DNA from: Methanobacteriota archaeon
GTDB lineage: Archaea; Thermoplasmatota; Poseidoniia; Poseidoniales; Poseidoniaceae
Reading direction: 5' to 3'
Assembly (NCBI GenBank): GCA_002720095.2
Contig: PBGP02000012.1
Location: forward strand, 25,113 to 89,112
Length of the DNA: 64,000 nt
The first letter of the stretch is position 1. Every line of letters begins with the position of its first letter. Below, in pieces: positions 18,719 to 29,475 of this stretch. The notes beneath the pieces are model-generated. The model made no database searches, was not told the origin of the DNA, and saw only the letters and a program-made list of their open reading frames with translations. A program made the position numbers and the translations under genes.

Positions 18719-19477
18719 TTAGGTTTTACCCGTAATTTTTCTCCAAATCATTTTGATTGGATCGTAATACCTGTCTACAACTCTTTCTTTTAACGGAATA
18801 ATTGCATCATCTGTAATTTGAATACCTGCTGGACATACTTCTGTACAACATTTAGTAATATTGCAGTATTCAACGCCGAAATTCTTTTTTATGTCTGGTA
18901 TTCGATCTTCTTTATCTAGCGGGTGCATTTCAAATTGTGCGAGTCTTACTAAATTTCTTGGACCAGCAAACTCATCAAATAATTCGTGATCTCTCAATAC
19001 ATGACAAGTATTTTGACACAGGAAACATTCAATACATTCTCTGAAATGTTGTACACGATCAGCTTCCATTTGATTAAATTTCCAATTTTTTTCCTTTGGG
19101 CCATTTATTGGTTTAATTTTTTGGGCAACCTCATAATTCCACGAAACATCGGTAACTAAATCTTTAATCAAAGGAAATGATTTCATCGGTCTAATCTCAA
19201 TAGCTTTTCCTTCAGGTGTTTCAGAAACTATATCATTCATTCTGGTCATACACATCAGTCTAGGTTTTCCGTTAACTTCTGCTGAGCAGGAACCACATTT
19301 CCCAGCCTTACAATTCCATCTTACTGATAAATCTGGTTGGACTTCATGTTGAATTCGATGGACACAATCAAGAACGACCATCCCTTCATCTAATTCAATT
19401 TCAAAATCTTCCATCGAGGAATTTTCTACATCTCCGCGTAAAATCTTGAATGATTGTATTTTACCTTTTAATGACAT
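18719..19477 (-). CDS. sdhB: Succinate dehydrogenase/fumarate reductase iron-sulfur subunit
   Basis: WNCKAGKCGSCSAEVNGKPRLMC, CIECFLCQNTC, CNITKCCTEVCP. Confidence 0.95.
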   Translation of the reverse strand: MSLKGKIQSFKILRGDVENSSMEDFEIELDEGMVVLDCVHRIQHEVQPDLSVRWNCKAGKCGSCSAEVNGKPRLMCMTRMNDIVSETPEGKAIEIRPMKSFPLIKDLVTDVSWNYEVAQKIKPINGPKEKNWKFNQMEADRVQHFRECIECFLCQNTCHVLRDHELFDEFAGPRNLVRLAQFEMHPLDKEDRIPDIKKNFGVEYCNITKCCTEVCPAGIQITDDAIIPLKERVVDRYYDPIKMIWRKITGKT

Positions 19478-21333
19478 TATTTTTCACCATCTTGTTCCGC
19501 TGCACGTTCAGCAATCATTTTCTTTACTTCTTTGATAGCTTCTTGTAAATCTTCTCTCATCTCCTCTTTTTCTTCTTGTCTAATTTTTACTTCGCCATCT
19601 TCCATCCAAATTACATTGACTATTTGACCCCAATATTCATCATCAGGGGTAGGGAAATCATCTCTGGTGTGCCCACCTCTACTTTCTTCACGTGTTAGAG
19701 CTGCAAGAGTTGCAGCTTTTGAAACAATAATCATGTTGATTAAATCAAGAGCTTGATGCCATCCAGAGTTATATTTCCTAGAGGTACCAGAGGATGCATT
19801 CTTCTGTCTAGCTTCATATTCATTTAATTTTTCTAATGCAGACACCATTTCATCTTTAGTACGAATTATTCCTACTTGATTTTGCATCATATCTCTGAGC
19901 TCATCATAGATTTTACCAGGGTTTTCTCCTTCAAAGTTCTTCAGTGGAGCAAGAATATTTGTAATTGCCAAATTAATATCTTTTTCATCGATTTTTGGTT
20001 GAGATAATTCCTTAGATTTCTTTGCAGCAAATTCTCCCGCTCTTTTACCAAAAACAATTAAATCCGAGAGAGAATTTCCGCCTAATCTGTTCGCTCCATG
20101 CAATCCTGATGCAACTTCCCCACAAGCAAATAGGCCAGGTACACAACTTTCCTGGGTTTCAGCGTCAACTCTAACACCTCCCATAACATAGTGAGCTGTG
20201 GGACCAACTTCCATCGGTTCTTTAGAAATGTCAACACCTGCCAATTCTTTAAATTGATGATGCATTGAAGGTAACTTTTTCAGTATTGCTTCTTCTCCAC
20301 GATGTGAGATATCTAAAAAAGCTCCTCCATTTGGAGAACCTCTTCCAGCTTTAACTTCTGAATTTATTGCTTTTGCAACAACATCTCTTGTCAACAATTC
20401 AGGTGGTCTCCTAACAGTGGCTAATTTACCTGAAACAACTTCTTGAACCCATTGTTCAGATTCTTCAATTGTTTCAGCATGGTCTCCTGCAAACATTTCT
20501 GGAACATAGTTGAACATGAATCTTTCATTTTCAATATTTAGTAGTCTACCACCTTCACCTCTAACCCCTTCGGTAACTAAGATTCCTCGTACTGAGGGTG
20601 GCCAAATCATTCCGGTTGGATGAAACTGTACAAATTCCATATCTCTTAAATGCGCCCCAGCTTTAAGGGCCAGAGCATGTCCATCACCTGTATATTCCCA
20701 AGAACCTGAGCAAACGCTCCAACATCTTGTAATTCCTCCAGTGGCTAAAACAATTGATTTGGCAGAAAAAGTGTGAATCTCTCCATCTACTCTGTTATAG
20801 CCGATGCAACCTATGCATTCTCCTTTTTTATTTTTGAATAAGTCAGTAACGGTGTACTCCATAAATACATCAATTCCAGAATGAATACCTTTTTCCTGTA
20901 AAGTTCTAATAATCTCTAAACCTGTAGAATCACCGACATGAGCTAATCTTGGAAATGTATGCCCACCAAAATTTCTCTGGTTGATAAAATTAGTATTTGT
21001 CCTGTCGAATACAGCGCCCCATTGTTCAAGTTCTCTGACTCTGTCAGGGGCTTCTTTGGCATGATATTCGGCCATTTTCCAATCGGCAAGCCATTTACTA
21101 CCTTTCATAGTGTCGTGGAAATGGACTTTCCAATTATCTCTAGGATCAGCGTTTTGTAGTGCTGCTGCACATCCTCCTTCAGCCATTACCGTGTGTGCTT
21201 TGCCTAGTAGTGATTTTGTGATTATTGCTGTCTTAACTCCAGATTTAGCAGATTCGATTGCAGCTCTTAAACCAGCGCCACCAGCACCAATTACAATAAC
21301 GTCAAATTCATGATGAGAATACTCTTTACTCAC
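19477..21333 (-). CDS. sdhA: Succinate dehydrogenase/fumarate reductase flavoprotein subunit
   Basis: VIGAGGAGLRAAIE, HTVMAEGGCAAAL, QFHPTGM, HYVMGGVRVDAE, GLHGANRLGGNSLSDL. Confidence 0.97.
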   Translation of the reverse strand: MSKEYSHHEFDVIVIGAGGAGLRAAIESAKSGVKTAIITKSLLGKAHTVMAEGGCAAALQNADPRDNWKVHFHDTMKGSKWLADWKMAEYHAKEAPDRVRELEQWGAVFDRTNTNFINQRNFGGHTFPRLAHVGDSTGLEIIRTLQEKGIHSGIDVFMEYTVTDLFKNKKGECIGCIGYNRVDGEIHTFSAKSIVLATGGITRCWSVCSGSWEYTGDGHALALKAGAHLRDMEFVQFHPTGMIWPPSVRGILVTEGVRGEGGRLLNIENERFMFNYVPEMFAGDHAETIEESEQWVQEVVSGKLATVRRPPELLTRDVVAKAINSEVKAGRGSPNGGAFLDISHRGEEAILKKLPSMHHQFKELAGVDISKEPMEVGPTAHYVMGGVRVDAETQESCVPGLFACGEVASGLHGANRLGGNSLSDLIVFGKRAGEFAAKKSKELSQPKIDEKDINLAITNILAPLKNFEGENPGKIYDELRDMMQNQVGIIRTKDEMVSALEKLNEYEARQKNASSGTSRKYNSGWHQALDLINMIIVSKAATLAALTREESRGGHTRDDFPTPDDEYWGQIVNVIWMEDGEVKIRQEEKEEMREDLQEAIKEVKKMIAERAAEQDGEK

Positions 21334-21342
21334 TGTTACACC

Positions 21343-22155
21343 TCAAATTACAAATATCGCAAAATCACCAAGAATTCCTTTGTTTACGCCAAGAACCCAT
21401 AGATCTCCCAAAAAAACAAATGTCAGCGAAGCCCAGAACCAAAACCCATGTGATCTGTTTAGTATACTTATTTTTTTGAAAAGTTTCCCTCTAAATTTAC
21501 TGATACCCACAGTCCATCTATCAAGTACTCCTCCAGCTAGATGTCTCAAAGCATGGCACGAGGTAACATACATTGTGAGCAAAAATGCCTCAAAAGCCAT
21601 TACAAGGGTCCCAACTGAAATACCAATACCATTTTTAAAAGTCATTGTATGTGTCACATCCCACCATTTAATGAGCAGAATCACCATCGCAGCATATAGG
21701 AAGTATCTATGAAGATTATTAATTATGAAAACCATTTTTTCTCCTTTATATCCAATTGATTTATTGATCTGAGGTTCATCGACCCAGCAAGCAGTAGGGC
21801 TAGCAAAGAAAGTTCTGTAGTATACTCTTCTCATGTAGTAACATGTACCTCTGAATCCAAAGGGAATCCAAATAATTAAGATTGCAGCATTTATCCAACT
21901 TGGGGCAGTTTCGGCCCATTGATTTAAACTAAACAAATCCCATTCCAGAATATTTGGTGAGAATAAGGGAGAAACAACTTTACTTCCGTTTAATTTATAA
22001 GATATTTCAACATCATAAATGAATAGTCTCCAGAAAGTGTAAATCAGTGTCAGAATGAGTGCGGAGCCCATAATAACTGGTTGACTCCACCACTTGTCGA
22101 TTCTATTTGTACGTCCGAGCCCGTCTAAAACGGGGAGTCTTATACCTTCGCCCAT
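21343..22155 (-). CDS. Succinate dehydrogenase membrane anchor (single polypeptide)
   Basis: Several TMs with histidines (NNLHRYFLYAAM, TSCHALRHLAGG); directly upstream of sdhA-sdhB on the same strand. Confidence 0.8.
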   Translation of the reverse strand: MGEGIRLPVLDGLGRTNRIDKWWSQPVIMGSALILTLIYTFWRLFIYDVEISYKLNGSKVVSPLFSPNILEWDLFSLNQWAETAPSWINAAILIIWIPFGFRGTCYYMRRVYYRTFFASPTACWVDEPQINKSIGYKGEKMVFIINNLHRYFLYAAMVILLIKWWDVTHTMTFKNGIGISVGTLVMAFEAFLLTMYVTSCHALRHLAGGVLDRWTVGISKFRGKLFKKISILNRSHGFWFWASLTFVFLGDLWVLGVNKGILGDFAIFVI

Positions 22156-22243
22156 ACTTAATGCGCCACCGTAGTCTCCAGTCTAAAGGAGCCGTTATAC
22201 TAGCCAGTGCGCATTAGGTCTTTAATGAATGTTTGCAAAACCA

Positions 22244-23872
22244 TCAGGATAATTGTGCCCAGTCAACTTCCATTTCAGACATTTCTATTTCGTCTACATC
22301 CATTTGAGCTAACTGTAATTTACCACTCAACTCATCATTAACAGCATGCCAATATGAATAAGCTTCAATAACCCAAATTCCTGACTCTCTTGTACCGTTT
22401 CCAGAATTTTTCACTCCACCAAACGGTAAATGTGCTTCTGCACCAGAAGTTGAATTGTTTATACTGGTCATTCCAGATCTAATTCCAGATTTAAAGAGAT
22501 AAGCTTCCATTCTATCATTAGTGTAAATCGCAGATGAAAGCCCATAAGGAGACGCATTAGCAAGATGTAATGCATGATCAAAGTCCTTTGCTTTAACAAC
22601 TGTTACCGCTGGACCGAACAATTCTTCATGAAAACAATTCATGTTTTCAGTAACGTTTTCATACACATGTGGCCACATGAAAATACCTTTGTCAGGATCA
22701 CCGTGAAACCCATCGGGTTTATTCTTTGAATCTATTCTCCCATTCCCGTAAATTTTTTTGGCTCCATCAATTTCGCATATTTTTATAGCTTCCAAAAAGT
22801 CATTTGCATATTTTTCTGAAAGCATCGGCCCGTATAACATACCTTCATACTTAGAAGAATCACCAATCAGAGTCGATTTAACTTTTTGCATGAATTTTTC
22901 CATGAATTCATCATAAATATCCTCATGCAAAATTAGATTTCCTAAACTTGTGCACCTCTGACCAGCAGTGCCAAAACCAGCCCAATAAGCTCCTTGAACT
23001 GCATTTTCCATATCAGCAGAAGGCATTACAACTAGTGGGTTTTTCCCGCCGAGTTCTAGGGAGCAAGAAACTAAGTTTCTTCCACAGACTTCTCCGATAT
23101 TCTTACCAACTTCAGTACTCCCTGTAAAACTAATTTTGTTAATCTTACCTTCGTCTACTGCATCAATTAAATATTGTCCAGCTCCACTGCCTTTACCGTG
23201 AACTAAATTGATTACTCCGTTAGGAAGTCCAGCTTGATGCATTATTCTTGCTAAAGCAAATGAAAGTAGAGGTGCATCTTGTGGAGATTTCCACACACAT
23301 GTATTCCCGCACATTATTGCAGGTATCATTTTCCAGAATGGAACAGCAGAAGGGAAATTACAAGAATTAATAATTCCACAAACTCCTAATGGTCTTCGGT
23401 AAGTGAATAATTCTTTATTCGGTAATTCCGAATTAACTGTCTGTCCGTATAGTCTTCGTCCTTCAGATTGAAAGAACAGACAGGTATCAATTGCTTCTTG
23501 AATTTCACCCCCACACTCTTTGATTGTTTTACCGATCTCACGAGCTTGTAATCTTACTAAAACATCTTTATAATCCATCAATAATCTCCCCATATTACCA
23601 ATAATTTGACCTCTAGTTGGAGCAGGAGTATTAGACCATTTTGTAAATGCATTTCTTGCAGCTAAAATAGCATTATTTATGTCTTCTTTAGTCGAAAGAG
23701 GAAATTCTCCAAGGCAATCATCTGTGTTTGCTGGATTGATACTTTGGAATGTTTTCTCATCGTTTGCAACTGTCAACATACCATTAATAATGTTAAAACC
23801 TTTAACACATGGCAAATCATTTTGGTTATCTGTTTCTATGAATTCTAAACCGGTCTCGAGTACTGCGGGCAT
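22244..23872 (-). CDS. Aldehyde dehydrogenase family protein
   Basis: NSCNFPSAVPFWKMIPAI, SFTGSTEVGKN, ELGGKNPLVV, GTAGQRCTS, HEELFGPAVTV. Start MPAVLETGLEF preferred; ORF opens at 23911. Confidence 0.93.
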   Translation of the reverse strand: MPAVLETGLEFIETDNQNDLPCVKGFNIINGMLTVANDEKTFQSINPANTDDCLGEFPLSTKEDINNAILAARNAFTKWSNTPAPTRGQIIGNMGRLLMDYKDVLVRLQAREIGKTIKECGGEIQEAIDTCLFFQSEGRRLYGQTVNSELPNKELFTYRRPLGVCGIINSCNFPSAVPFWKMIPAIMCGNTCVWKSPQDAPLLSFALARIMHQAGLPNGVINLVHGKGSGAGQYLIDAVDEGKINKISFTGSTEVGKNIGEVCGRNLVSCSLELGGKNPLVVMPSADMENAVQGAYWAGFGTAGQRCTSLGNLILHEDIYDEFMEKFMQKVKSTLIGDSSKYEGMLYGPMLSEKYANDFLEAIKICEIDGAKKIYGNGRIDSKNKPDGFHGDPDKGIFMWPHVYENVTENMNCFHEELFGPAVTVVKAKDFDHALHLANASPYGLSSAIYTNDRMEAYLFKSGIRSGMTSINNSTSGAEAHLPFGGVKNSGNGTRESGIWVIEAYSYWHAVNDELSGKLQLAQMDVDEIEMSEMEVDWAQLS

Positions 23873-23979
23873 GAACCTCCGAAAACAATAACTTTGATGA
23901 ACTTGATGCACTTCTTCTTTTAAGAAAACAGTGGGTTTAAGGATTCCCTGAACCTAACGATGAATATCGGAGGGGTAAA

Positions 23980-26232
23980 ATGGCTACGAAAAGTTCGGAT
24001 ACATTACAACTTAGAATCGCTAAGGCTATACCAAGTGATGTTGGTTTTGGTCGAGCTAGAATCTCAAGCGAGAATGAACTTGGATTAAAACCTGGAGACA
24101 TCATTGAGATTAAAGGAGAACAAGGAATCACAGCAGCTACATATTGGCGTAGCCGCCCAGAAGACAGTAAAATGGACATAGTCAGAATTGATGGAATAAT
24201 CCGAAAAAATGCAGGAGTATCATTGGGAGACAAAGTCGATATTAGAAAAGTTGATGCTGTTCCATGTAAGAAATTAGTTTTATCTCCAGTGATGATTAAT
24301 AAACAGAACAAAAACAAGCCATCAACTATGCAATTTGGGCCGAATATTGAAGGTTTTGCAAGGAGAGGACTGAACAAAAGGCCTATCGTTGCAGGAGATA
24401 GAATCTTCATTCCAGGTATCACATTATTCGCAGAAACATTACCATTTGCTGTGCGATCAACAACTCCAAAGGGTATAGTTCAAGTTTTACCAGAAACTGA
24501 GATTGTAATCAAGGAACAACAAATGGATGAGGAATCTTCTGCAGATTCAGAAGGGATTACGTATGAAGATATTGGCGGAATTGGAAACCAATTACAAAAA
24601 GTTCGAGAGATGATTGAACTACCATTGAAGCATCCAGAATTATTTAGAAGGTTAGGAATTAGTCCGCCGAAAGGAGTACTATTACATGGGCCTCCAGGAA
24701 CTGGTAAAACAATGATTGCTAAAGCAGTAGCAACTGAGACAAATGCTCACTTCAAATCTATAAATGGTCCTGAGATAATCAGCAAATATTACGGAGAATC
24801 CGAAAAACAATTAAGAGAGATTTTTGATGATGCTGCAGAAAATGCACCCTCAATTGTTTTTGTAGATGAATTAGATAGTATTGCTCCCAAGCGTGAAGAT
24901 GTCACGGGTGAAGTTGAGAGAAGGGTTGTAGCACAGTTACTGACATTAATGGACGGAATGCAGGGCAGAGATAATGTTGTTGTGATAGGTGCAACCAATC
25001 GAAGAGATGCAATTGACCCTGCATTGAGGAGACCAGGTAGATTCGACAGAGAAATTGAAGTTGGAGTCCCAGATAGAAATGGGAGAGCAGAAATTGTAGA
25101 TGTTCATACCAGAGGTATGCCGTTAAGTGACGATTTTGATATAGAATGGATTCTTGAGAATACTTACGGTTTTGTTGGAGCTGATGTATCTGCTCTCGTT
25201 AGAGAAGCAGCAATGAAGGCTCTGCGCAGATACCTCCCAGAAATTGATTTAGACGCAGAAGTAATCCCTCCAGAGGTATTAGAAAAGATGGAAGTAATTA
25301 TGGATGATTTCAAATTAGCCATCAGAGAGGTTGAGCCGAGTGCATTAAGGGAAATTTATGTTGAAATTCCAGAAACTGGGTGGAATGAGGTTGGAGGTTT
25401 AGACGAAATCAAGAATAGATTGAAAGAAAGTGTTGAATGGCCTTTAACTAAACCAGATTTATTCAAGCACTTCGGAATTAAACCGCCTAGGGGAATAGTG
25501 TTATTTGGAGCACCAGGGACTGGGAAAACACTACTAGCTAAAGCAATAGCAAATGAAGCCAAAGCTAATTTTATTTCAGTTAAAGGCCCCGAAATGATAA
25601 GTAAGTGGGTTGGCGAATCTGAAAGAGGAATTAGAGAAATTTTCAAGAAGGCTAAACAGGCATCGCCGTCTATAATATTCCTAGATGAATTTGAAAGTAT
25701 TGCCCATTCTAGGTCTTCATCTGGAATGGACGGGGGTGGAACTCAATCAGGAAATAGGATTGTTAACCAATTACTCGCTAGCATGGATGGAATTGAATCA
25801 TTAGATGGTGTAATAGTTATTGCTGCTACTAACAGACCAGAAATGATAGATCCTGCCTTGATTAGAAGTGGAAGATTTGAGCGAGTTCTACATGTTCCCC
25901 CACCAGATTCAAAAGCAATCAAGGAAATATTTAATATACACTCTAAAAATATGCCATTGGGTAAATTTAATTTAGGGGATATTTCGAAGAAAATGTCAGG
26001 TTACACAGGTGCAGATGTTGAGTCAGTATGTAGAGAAGCAGCCTTAACAGCTATGCGAGATTCAAAGAAAACAGTAACTAAAACTCACTTCGAGAAAGCG
26101 CTTGGTATGGTAAGACCTACAGTTACTGATGATATGTTAGAATATTATAAGAAAATGGAATCCTTACTAGTTAGTGGACTCACTACGGTGAAGAGAAGTA
26201 AAGATACTCAGAGAGGAATGGAATCAGTTTGA
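23980..26232 (+). CDS. cdc48: CDC48/VCP-type AAA+ ATPase
   Basis: N-domain plus two AAA modules: [15 protein letters not shown] and [40 protein letters not shown]. Confidence 0.97.
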   Translation: MATKSSDTLQLRIAKAIPSDVGFGRARISSENELGLKPGDIIEIKGEQGITAATYWRSRPEDSKMDIVRIDGIIRKNAGVSLGDKVDIRKVDAVPCKKLVLSPVMINKQNKNKPSTMQFGPNIEGFARRGLNKRPIVAGDRIFIPGITLFAETLPFAVRSTTPKGIVQVLPETEIVIKEQQMDEESSADSEGITYEDIGGIGNQLQKVREMIELPLKHPELFRRLGISPPKGVLLHGPPGTGKTMIAKAVATETNAHFKSINGPEIISKYYGESEKQLREIFDDAAENAPSIVFVDELDSIAPKREDVTGEVERRVVAQLLTLMDGMQGRDNVVVIGATNRRDAIDPALRRPGRFDREIEVGVPDRNGRAEIVDVHTRGMPLSDDFDIEWILENTYGFVGADVSALVREAAMKALRRYLPEIDLDAEVIPPEVLEKMEVIMDDFKLAIREVEPSALREIYVEIPETGWNEVGGLDEIKNRLKESVEWPLTKPDLFKHFGIKPPRGIVLFGAPGTGKTLLAKAIANEAKANFISVKGPEMISKWVGESERGIREIFKKAKQASPSIIFLDEFESIAHSRSSSGMDGGGTQSGNRIVNQLLASMDGIESLDGVIVIAATNRPEMIDPALIRSGRFERVLHVPPPDSKAIKEIFNIHSKNMPLGKFNLGDISKKMSGYTGADVESVCREAALTAMRDSKKTVTKTHFEKALGMVRPTVTDDMLEYYKKMESLLVSGLTTVKRSKDTQRGMESV

Positions 26233-26242
26233 GGTGAGTTAA

Positions 26243-26488
26243 ATCAGCATTACAGTTTTTGGGCATGAACTTGTTGGAAGAAATGTATTTGATAGAAGTG
26301 AAGAATTATTAGGAAAAGTTACAGATATTAATATTGATTTTAACTCAGGAAATGTTCAATTTATATGTGTAGAATTAGAGAAAAGCATTAATTCAGAGAA
26401 GTTGCCTTGGATTTCATCAGGAGACATTGTTCAGGTTCCTGTGAGTGTTATAGAAAAGATTTCTGATGCGATTTATCTCAGTAAATAG
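26243..26488 (+). CDS. Small PRC-barrel-like protein; apparent ATC start; not in the ORF track
   Basis: Own translation ISITVFGHELVGRNVFDRSEELLGKVTDINIDFNSGNVQFICVELEKSINSEKLPWISSGDIVQVPVSVIEKISDAIYLSK* is PRC-barrel-like. In-frame TAA at 26240-26242; GAGGTGA at 26231-26237. Confidence 0.65.
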   Translation: MSITVFGHELVGRNVFDRSEELLGKVTDINIDFNSGNVQFICVELEKSINSEKLPWISSGDIVQVPVSVIEKISDAIYLSK

Positions 26489-26555
26489 TATAATCAGTAT
26501 CCAGTAAGCGTATTAAAGCAGTCAATACCGTAGCATTGTTAGCGCTTAGCGCTGG

Positions 26556-28205
26556 GTGCTAGAATTGGTTAGGAAGACTTCCAGAAAAATTCGTCGCCGT
26601 GCACTAATTTCTGGTTTTTACTTAGCCTTATTCTTTCTAGTATGGCTTTTGTTATCTAGTTACGTAAATTTAGGAAATACGAAACAACTTTCTGCTTATG
26701 ATGATGATTGGGACGATATTTCTAATTTTAGAAAAGAAATATCAAGTTTAGGTATTCAAACCAAAAGTCTTGTATCGAGTCCATTGTTGCTTAATGAAAT
26801 TGAAAATCCCGTAAATTCTACATTTGTAATTAGTGGAGTTGAAAAAGATACTTTTTCATTGCCATCTATCGGCTCTGATTCGTCGTTTATTTCTTTTAGT
26901 GAGCCTGAAGGATATAGCGGCTCTGAAATTTCAGCGATCACTGGATTTGTCAAAAGAGGCGGTACTGTGATTGTTTTAGATGATTTTGGTTATTCTAGTG
27001 GAATTGCTGATGCTGTTGGTATTAGCTACAGTAATCACAGATTATATGATGATGAATATGCAGTAGAATTAGATTATAATTATGTTTGGATGAACATTAG
27101 TCAGAATCATACTGATTGGGACGATTCTGAATTATATCATTCAGGACATTCGAGATGGCATCAAGGGACTGACCCAACAGGAACTGGAATGCATCCCTGT
27201 TCACTATGGACTGAAAGCAAGATAGAATTCTCTTCACGAGATGAAGCCGGAGTTTGCGCTCATCATTACAATTCAACTACAAAAATGATAGAATACAGTC
27301 CTGATTATAGTTTGTTGTTGAATGCTCCATCAGCATTTGAATCTATTGAATTTTCGGGAGATTTCTCATACTACGAAGCAGTTGGTAAATCCAGCCCGCA
27401 GTCTTATCTAGATCTAAATGATGATGGTAAAATAACACTTGAAACCGAGACGGCACAGTCAGAGGCAGATTTGCAGGGGCCATTTGATGTTTACATTGAA
27501 ACTTGTGATTCTTCTGATTGCTCAGACACCACAGGAGGCAGAATCTATTTTTTAAGTGACGGGAGTGCTCTAATTAATGCAATTTACGATTTTGAAAACG
27601 CAAATTCAGGTGAATTTGATGTCGATGGTAAGACTATTTCTAATATTCCAGCTAACGATAATAGGAAATGGGCGTTAGACGTAATTGCAGAATCTGTTCT
27701 TTCAGGTAAAAATTTCACTAACAAAGAATTCATTATTCCTTCAGATGACGCCATGGTTATCTTTGATGAAAGTAGGCATAGTCAGAATGTTTTATTCACA
27801 GACGCTTATAATTTAATCTATTTTCTTTTAGTTTATTTCACAGGAGATGGAATTGGTATGTTATTACTTTTTGTATTACTTTTTTTGGCTTTTGAGGCAA
27901 TTTTGATAAAGAAAACTGACCCTGAGCCTTGGAGACATATTTTTAATATAATCTACTATGGGTTCGGTGATGCAAAAAGATATGGATATTACACCAGAAC
28001 TAATAAAATAAAACAGGTGTTCTTATCAAGGGTTAGAAACTTAAATGCGTTATCCAGAGAGGAATTTGATAGAATGCCAGCTCAAGAATTACAACAGATG
28101 ATTAACGATCCTATGTTAGTAAAATTTGTATTTGAGAATAAAAAATATGATTTAGAGCAAACAGTTGCTATCGTTAAACGAATTAAAGCTTGGCAAAAGG
28201 GTTGA
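26556..28205 (+). CDS. Membrane protein, DUF4350-like
   Basis: N-terminal TM, GGTVIVLDDFGYSSGIADAVGISY segment, C-terminal TM and cytoplasmic tail; followed by a DUF58 gene. Confidence 0.65.
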   Translation: MLELVRKTSRKIRRRALISGFYLALFFLVWLLLSSYVNLGNTKQLSAYDDDWDDISNFRKEISSLGIQTKSLVSSPLLLNEIENPVNSTFVISGVEKDTFSLPSIGSDSSFISFSEPEGYSGSEISAITGFVKRGGTVIVLDDFGYSSGIADAVGISYSNHRLYDDEYAVELDYNYVWMNISQNHTDWDDSELYHSGHSRWHQGTDPTGTGMHPCSLWTESKIEFSSRDEAGVCAHHYNSTTKMIEYSPDYSLLLNAPSAFESIEFSGDFSYYEAVGKSSPQSYLDLNDDGKITLETETAQSEADLQGPFDVYIETCDSSDCSDTTGGRIYFLSDGSALINAIYDFENANSGEFDVDGKTISNIPANDNRKWALDVIAESVLSGKNFTNKEFIIPSDDAMVIFDESRHSQNVLFTDAYNLIYFLLVYFTGDGIGMLLLFVLLFLAFEAILIKKTDPEPWRHIFNIIYYGFGDAKRYGYYTRTNKIKQVFLSRVRNLNALSREEFDRMPAQELQQMINDPMLVKFVFENKKYDLEQTVAIVKRIKAWQKG

Positions 28206-28209
28206 GAAT

Positions 28210-29463
28210 ATGTGGACTAGAAAAGCGGCTTTTAGTATATCTGGAGGTGTATCCTTGGTATTGATAGGAATGATGATTTCTAATTTCCAATTAATGGTTA
28301 TAGGATTGACATTTGTCGCCTTTACAGTTTTAAATGGTTGGATTAAAGGCCATGGAAATGTAGAAGTTCAGAGAATTTTATCCGCAGATAATCTATACAA
28401 GGGTGATGATTTGTTTGTAGAATTAAGAATCACAAATCGTTCTTTGAGGAGAACACAACAACTAGAAGTTTATGATAATATACCTCATGAAATGAAATTG
28501 AGAAGTGGTCTGAATTATATGAGAATTAACCTAGGACCTCGTCAGAGTACTAGAATTAGATATTCCTTAAGATGTCCTTTAAGGGGACATTTCTCAATCG
28601 GTCCTATTAGCGTTAGATTTAGAAATACATTTAATTTATTCGCACAAGAAATGTTTGTTAGTCATCATAGTGACTTGATAGTGTTCCCTCAGGTTAGAGA
28701 TGTTGAAGAAGCATTTATTCGTAGTAGAACACCAAAAATGTATACTGGGGCTTCAACTTTAAGAACTCCAGGTCCTGGTTCTGAGTTTTACAGTTTAAGA
28801 GAGTACGTAACTGGAGATCCTTTTAAGAATATCAATTGGAAAGCATTTGCCAGAACAGGAGATTTAATGGTTAATGAAAAATGTAGGGATGCCGTAACAG
28901 ATTTATTTATCATTTTAGATAGTAGGGATATTAGTAGAATTGGAACTGTACTGAAGAATCCTCTTGAAATGGGTGCTGTTGCAGCGGCTTCTTTAGCAGC
29001 ATTTTTTATCAAGAGAAGAGACAGTGTAGCTTTAGCGATCTATGATGATGGGGTTTCTTATTTACCTGCGGACACAGGTGACAAACAATACTTCAAAATT
29101 TTAAGTAGTCTAGCAGGAGTCGTTCCTAAAGGTTCAATGCCTTTACAAGCAGTGACAAACTCATTATCTCCTAGATTCAGTAGGGGTTCGCCAGTTTTTA
29201 TTATTAGTAGTATAGAAGGCGATGGAACAGTACCAAACGCAGTCAGAGATTTAGTTGGAAGAGGACATGAGGTTACCATTTTATCTCCTTCAAGTCTTGA
29301 TTTTGAGAGATTAGTAAGTAGAATTCCCAGAATGAGTTATGAGGTTCTTAAGTTAGAAAGACAAAATAGACTCACTGGGTTGGCTGGTTTTGGAGCATCG
29401 GTAATAGATTGGATGCCTGATGTAGAATTATCCCAGGCATTATTACAAGTGAAAGATATTTGA
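28210..29463 (+). CDS. DUF58-family membrane protein
   Basis: LRTPGPGSEFYSLREYVTGDPFKNINWKAFARTGDLMVNEKCRDAVTDLFIILDSR is the DUF58 hallmark; start MWTRKAAF. Confidence 0.88.
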   Translation: MWTRKAAFSISGGVSLVLIGMMISNFQLMVIGLTFVAFTVLNGWIKGHGNVEVQRILSADNLYKGDDLFVELRITNRSLRRTQQLEVYDNIPHEMKLRSGLNYMRINLGPRQSTRIRYSLRCPLRGHFSIGPISVRFRNTFNLFAQEMFVSHHSDLIVFPQVRDVEEAFIRSRTPKMYTGASTLRTPGPGSEFYSLREYVTGDPFKNINWKAFARTGDLMVNEKCRDAVTDLFIILDSRDISRIGTVLKNPLEMGAVAAASLAAFFIKRRDSVALAIYDDGVSYLPADTGDKQYFKILSSLAGVVPKGSMPLQAVTNSLSPRFSRGSPVFIISSIEGDGTVPNAVRDLVGRGHEVTILSPSSLDFERLVSRIPRMSYEVLKLERQNRLTGLAGFGASVIDWMPDVELSQALLQVKDI

Positions 29464-29475
29464 GGAGTTATAAAA

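Noticed and set aside
23937-24422. Minus-strand 161-aa ORF
   Set aside because: Antisense to the CDC48 N-domain.
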